DNA of 18,280 nt from positions 34,341 to 52,620 of the forward strand of contig HF992524.1 of assembly GCA_000436695.1 (NCBI GenBank). Reading direction: 5' to 3'. Shown one piece after another: positions 15,510 to 18,280 of this stretch. The position numbers were made by a program, and so were the translations under genes. Positions within the stretch are counted from its first letter, which is position 1; each line of letters opens with the position of its first letter. Below the pieces are notes generated by a model. It was not told the origin of the DNA and did no database searches. It was given only the letters and a program-made list of their open reading frames with translations. This DNA comes from Prevotella sp. CAG:1185. Lineage in GTDB: Bacteria; Bacteroidota; Bacteroidia; Bacteroidales; Bacteroidaceae.

Positions 15510-15537
15510 TTCCCTCTTCACTCTTCGTTCTTCACTT
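15510..15537. repeat. 7-bp tandem repeat overlapping the helicase stop codon
   Basis: Four consecutive 7-bp units of the form TTCnnTC (TTCCCTC, TTCACTC, TTCGTTC, TTCACTT). The helicase stop codon lies at 15532-15534, within the last unit. Confidence 0.65.
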
Positions 15538-18045
15538 AAATATTCTCTTCACCTTCCCCGGTATCACCGTTAGTCTTATTTCTCCGTTTTCTTCAATCTC
15601 CACTTTCATATATCTCGCTTCAGCCACGATTTTGCCGTCAATCTCCATTACGCCCCATTGTTTCGGACTGTCTTCAAAGGCACAGAGGTAGCCTACGGGC
15701 GGCATAATCATTCTGTATTTCGGCGGCACCACAATGCGGTCGCCCGACTTCAGTCCCCATTTCGTTCCACTCTTAAAAGGCATTGCGTCGGCTATCTTCG
15801 CCAGTCTTTGCCGCCTCTTGTCCTGTTCCGCTTCCGCTCTCATGCGACGTGTCTCCGATGCCTTGGCGTCAGCCTCCGCTTTCAGTCGGCACAGTTCGGC
15901 GTTTATGTCGCCGTTGTCGTCTATGCGTTCAGGAGCTGCGCCCTTTCTTACGTGATAGAATATGCCGTCATTGTCAGCCGTTATTATACTTCCGTCTGCA
16001 AGTCTTCCGCAACACCAGTATGCCCTTTCCTCGTCATTCTCTATAACACACGCTGATGTCTCGTAGCCCATACTCAGCGTCAGCGCCGCCTTACGGCATT
16101 GTTCCGGCACGTTGCAGTCAGGTATCTCCAGATAAAAGCCGCGCCACACTATCTCGCCACGTCCTATACCCTGAGTATTCACATACACCTCTTTCGTCCT
16201 GCTGTATATAGTCCTGCCCATCTTCAGCATCTCCACGTTGCCGAACTTCATCACCTCCGGCTTGTTCTTATACAGCTTGTTAGTTCTCAGGTCGATATAA
16301 AACAGACGGTTGCTGCTGTCTTTCACCTCTACGAAGTCATTCTTCACAAACCTCATGCCCTCATAGCGGTCAATCCTCATCATCACCTTGCCGTTGCCGT
16401 CAACAACACCCACGCGCATATCCCCGAATCTCACGGCAGCCAAGTCGCCCTTAATGTCAAACACTGTTACATATTGCGCCTTTACCGTAATCTTTCTTCC
16501 GCGTTTCAGTCCCCATGTTCCGCTCTTCCTGTCGCCGTATGCCGTCAGAGCCGTTTCCTCCGTCGCGTCCCTGTCCTTTGTCCTTTCTATATATGGCAGC
16601 AGTCTGTCATGGCTCATCACAATCTCCATCTCGTCGTTGCCAATGCACGTTCCGTCAGTCATGGCAGCCGTTTCAGCTATCCTCTTTCTGCGCTTCTCTG
16701 GTTCAGCCTTTCCAGCCAGTCGTCCTTCAAACATAGCCTGCCAGTCATGCTCCCTTGTAGGCAGTCCGAACACACGATACAGTCCCACGTTGTCTATAAT
16801 CACGCACGCCTTCTTGCCTTCGCTCATCCTCAGTCCGCGTCCCACCTGTTGCAGATATTTAGCCAGCGACAGGGTAGGGCGAGCCATCTGTACAAACTCC
16901 ACGTCAGGACAGTCGAAGCCCTCGCTGAACACGTCCACGTTAACCATCACCTTAATCATTCCCGCCTTAAAGTCGTCCACCATCGCCTTTCTTGCAGCCT
17001 GTGGCGTCCTGCTGTCTATCGCCACCGCTTTTACGCCCCGTCTGCTGTAATATTCCGCAATGTTCCTCGCGTGTTCAATACTTATCGCGTACACAATGCC
17101 CTTTTTGCCGTCGGCATATCGTTTCATTGCGTCATACAGTCTGCCGATGCTTGTCTGCCTGTTCAGCTTCTCGTTCATCTCCTTTATCTGATAGTCGCCG
17201 TCGGTTCCACGTTTCTTCAGTTCGTTTATCAGTCTTTGCTCCTCACTCTCCCGTCTTATCGACACATAGTCGAATACCGACAGATAGCCCCTTTTGATAA
17301 ACTCCGCAATGCTCCACGACGACACCAGCTTATCAAACAGATCCGTAAATCCCTTACCGTTCAGTCTGCATGGAGTGGCGGTCATCCCCAGTTTCTTAGC
17401 CTCAGGATACCTACGCCACAGTTCCATATACGACTCCGCCAGCGCATGGTGTGCCTCGTCAATAACAATCAAACTCGGCATCTCGTCCTTCACATCCTCC
17501 CAATGCCTTGACAGCCATTGAATAGACAGGACGCGGATCTCACTGGCGTGAGATAATTGAGAATTGATAATTGAAAATGGAGAATTATGATTTGCTTTGT
17601 TGCTGTTTACAGGCCCTAAACAATGTTCATCACTATCCGATTGTGAAGCATTGTTCTGTTTTATACAATCATGAGATGCAGTTCTGTCTAACCCCGTTAT
17701 GCATTGTGGAGCATTGTTCGGTTTAGCCCAATTATGAAACGCAGTTCGGTTTAACCCAATTATGCATTGTGAAACGCAGTTCGGTCTAACCCAATTATGA
17801 ATTATGAATTGTTCAACCGTTTCCCTTATCTGTTCCACTAGTTCTCGTCTGTGCGCGACAATCCACACGCTACGCGTCCGTCCCGGATTTTCATCTTTTG
17901 TATTTAGTTCTTCATTAACGAGTGCAGCTAGTACTCTCGTCTTTCCGGTTCCGGTAGGCATCTGCACCATCACGCTCTTGCATCTCTGCCATTCGTCCAT
18001 GATGCGTGCCTTAATATCAGTCTGATAGTCGCGTAAGTAAGACAA
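15532..18045 (-). CDS. SF2 DEAH-box helicase with WG-type C-terminal repeats and a repeat-derived insert
   Basis: An 837-residue ATP-dependent superfamily 2 helicase. Residues 3-8 (YLRDYQ) resemble a Q-motif-like start. Motif I is QMPTGTGKT (28-36), motif Ia WIVAHRREL (61-69), motif II DEAH (196-199), motif III MTATP (221-225). The second RecA domain has VDVFSEGFDCP (370-380) and motif VI QQVGRGLR (399-406). The C-terminal half contains WG-type segments (TWGLKRGRKI near 510, KWGLKSGDRIVVPPKY near 762, QWGVMEIDGK near 797) and a charged coiled coil near 715-752. The only plausible start near the conserved N-terminus is TTG at 18043-18045; a stop codon lies just upstream in frame. Residues about 78-164 are encoded by 7-bp-phased repeat DNA and look foreign to the fold. 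The biological role is unknown; defence or DNA repair are possible. Confidence 0.85.
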   Translation of the reverse strand: MSYLRDYQTDIKARIMDEWQRCKSVMVQMPTGTGKTRVLAALVNEELNTKDENPGRTRSVWIVAHRRELVEQIRETVEQFIIHNWVRPNCVSQCIIGLNRTAFHNWAKPNNAPQCITGLDRTASHDCIKQNNASQSDSDEHCLGPVNSNKANHNSPFSIINSQLSHASEIRVLSIQWLSRHWEDVKDEMPSLIVIDEAHHALAESYMELWRRYPEAKKLGMTATPCRLNGKGFTDLFDKLVSSWSIAEFIKRGYLSVFDYVSIRRESEEQRLINELKKRGTDGDYQIKEMNEKLNRQTSIGRLYDAMKRYADGKKGIVYAISIEHARNIAEYYSRRGVKAVAIDSRTPQAARKAMVDDFKAGMIKVMVNVDVFSEGFDCPDVEFVQMARPTLSLAKYLQQVGRGLRMSEGKKACVIIDNVGLYRVFGLPTREHDWQAMFEGRLAGKAEPEKRRKRIAETAAMTDGTCIGNDEMEIVMSHDRLLPYIERTKDRDATEETALTAYGDRKSGTWGLKRGRKITVKAQYVTVFDIKGDLAAVRFGDMRVGVVDGNGKVMMRIDRYEGMRFVKNDFVEVKDSSNRLFYIDLRTNKLYKNKPEVMKFGNVEMLKMGRTIYSRTKEVYVNTQGIGRGEIVWRGFYLEIPDCNVPEQCRKAALTLSMGYETSACVIENDEERAYWCCGRLADGSIITADNDGIFYHVRKGAAPERIDDNGDINAELCRLKAEADAKASETRRMRAEAEQDKRRQRLAKIADAMPFKSGTKWGLKSGDRIVVPPKYRMIMPPVGYLCAFEDSPKQWGVMEIDGKIVAEARYMKVEIEENGEIRLTVIPGKVKRIFK
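17555..17813. repeat. 7-bp-phased repeat insert within the helicase gene, including a 63-bp minisatellite
   Basis: Five AATTGAn-type words start at 17555 and AATTATG-type words end at 17813, all in one 7-bp phase (37 words). Between them the motif TTCGGTYTARCCCAATTATG or a variant starts at 17654, 17682, 17717, 17745 and 17780, spaced alternately 28 and 35 bp, so the composite period is 63 bp (21 codons). In the protein this appears as two 21-residue repeats beginning HNW and a decayed third. Confidence 0.85.
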
Positions 18046-18066
18046 TGATTTTTAAGTGAAAGTTCC

Positions 18067-18106
18067 TTTGGGGGAGTTAAAGGAGTTATAGTAGTTAAAG
18101 TAGTTA
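18067..18106. repeat. right 22-bp inverted repeat and adjoining 9-bp tandem units
   Basis: 18067-18088 is the exact reverse complement of 15464-15485. Read on the minus strand it continues a 9-bp periodic array: TAACTACTT, TAACTACTA, TAACTCCTT, TAACTCCCC. Just inside it, TTTAAGTGAA (18051-18060) is the reverse complement of TTCACTTAAA (15531-15540) at the other gene end. Confidence 0.75.
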
Positions 18107-18115
18107 GAGTCAATA

Positions 18116-18242
18116 GCCAACGTAGTGCTTGCGACAAGCAGGAGCAAAAGCAATTAAAAATTAAGAATTAAAAAATTCCTTCTGTTGGTTTATGTCAGCA
18201 GTTATGGTGGCTATATCAAACGCCAACGTAGTACTTGCGACA
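18116..18242. repeat. 21-bp direct repeat, two copies 106 bp apart
   Basis: GCCAACGTAGTGCTTGCGAC at 18116 and GCCAACGTAGTACTTGCGAC at 18222, both followed by A, differ at a single position. Each is followed by a similar AGGAG-containing tail. No gene overlaps them. Confidence 0.65.
18152..18172. repeat. short 7-bp tandem repeat (AATTAAA type)
   Basis: AATTAAA, AATTAAG and AATTAAA run consecutively. It is a third AT-rich 7-bp word family near the helicase gene. Confidence 0.55.
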
Positions 18243-18280
18243 GGAGTCCACAAAGTACATAACAATTGTGAAACGCAGTT

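Larger units (their letters stand above)
18046..18280. other. repeat-rich intergenic end of the window
   Basis: The 235 bp upstream of the helicase start holds no credible gene. It contains the right 22-bp inverted repeat with two further 9-bp units, a duplicated 21-bp word (18116 and 18222), a 7-bp AATTAAA-type array (18152-18172) and 16 bp of the helicase minisatellite at the very edge. No TAnnTTTG promoter was seen on the minus strand for the helicase. Confidence 0.65.

Noticed and set aside
16099..17511. 470-codon open frame on the plus strand
   Set aside because: Antisense to the helicase, which has clear motifs. The plus-strand product is His/Ser-rich and resembles no protein family.
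17639..17813. Helicase minisatellite considered as a CRISPR array
   Set aside because: The 28/35-bp units are adjacent variants of each other with no unique spacers, they lie within a coding frame, and no cas gene is nearby.
15532..18045. Helicase considered as a pseudogene because of the insert and TTG start
   Set aside because: The frame is uninterrupted over 837 codons and all helicase motifs are intact, so a functional gene is the simpler reading.

Overview
The window looks like chromosomal DNA from a Bacteroidales bacterium, most likely Prevotellaceae (Prevotella or Segatella-like). Supporting signs: several upstream regions carry the Bacteroidota -7 promoter element TAnnTTTG; Shine-Dalgarno sites are absent; intergenic DNA is very AT-rich; and the gene content is typical of the group (DUF4301, DUF4252, LytTR two-component pair, GH43 and GH28 glycosidases, three-domain malic enzyme). 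No rRNA, tRNA, CRISPR array, transposase or phage gene was seen.

Layout. 1-2200, minus strand: a compact operon with a membrane histidine kinase, a LytTR response regulator (4-bp ATGA overlap) and, 14 bp later, the start of a small exported barrel-like protein cut by the window edge. 2201-2678: AT-rich promoter region. 2679-6254, plus strand: two secreted plant-polysaccharide hydrolases, a GH43 beta-xylosidase/arabinofuranosidase and a GH28 polygalacturonase-like enzyme, closed by a strong terminator at 6323-6364. 6255-7062: 808 bp without a credible gene, containing a 44-bp tandem repeat. 7063-7683, minus: a TetR-type regulator divergent from maeB (7853-10144, plus), the malic enzyme with a phosphotransacetylase-like tail. 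10506-10982, plus: an exported DUF4252 protein whose terminator faces a convergent long RelA/SpoT protein (11178-13388, minus). 13737-15254, plus: a DUF4301 protein. 15532-18045, minus: an SF2 DEAH helicase with WG-type repeats in its C-terminal half.

Most genes are housekeeping or ordinary accessory functions. The RelA/SpoT protein has an intact (p)ppGpp synthetase site but a badly degraded hydrolase site, so it is probably synthetase-only. The DUF4301 protein carries motifs reminiscent of UDP-sugar pyrophosphorylases.

The most unusual part is 15255-18280. The helicase ORF contains an approximately 259-bp insert (17555-17813) between motifs Ia and II that can be read as 37 consecutive 7-bp words in one unbroken phase, including a composite 63-bp (28 + 35) minisatellite, yet it remains open in frame. 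A sister copy of the insert's left end lies in the spacer downstream of the DUF4301 gene. That spacer holds further 7-bp arrays, one of which overlaps the helicase stop codon. Perfect 22-bp inverted repeats flank the helicase gene, and 16 bp of the same minisatellite reappears at the right edge of the window. This suggests a family of 7-bp-phased repeats that spreads or expands locally, in intergenic DNA and inside a coding region.
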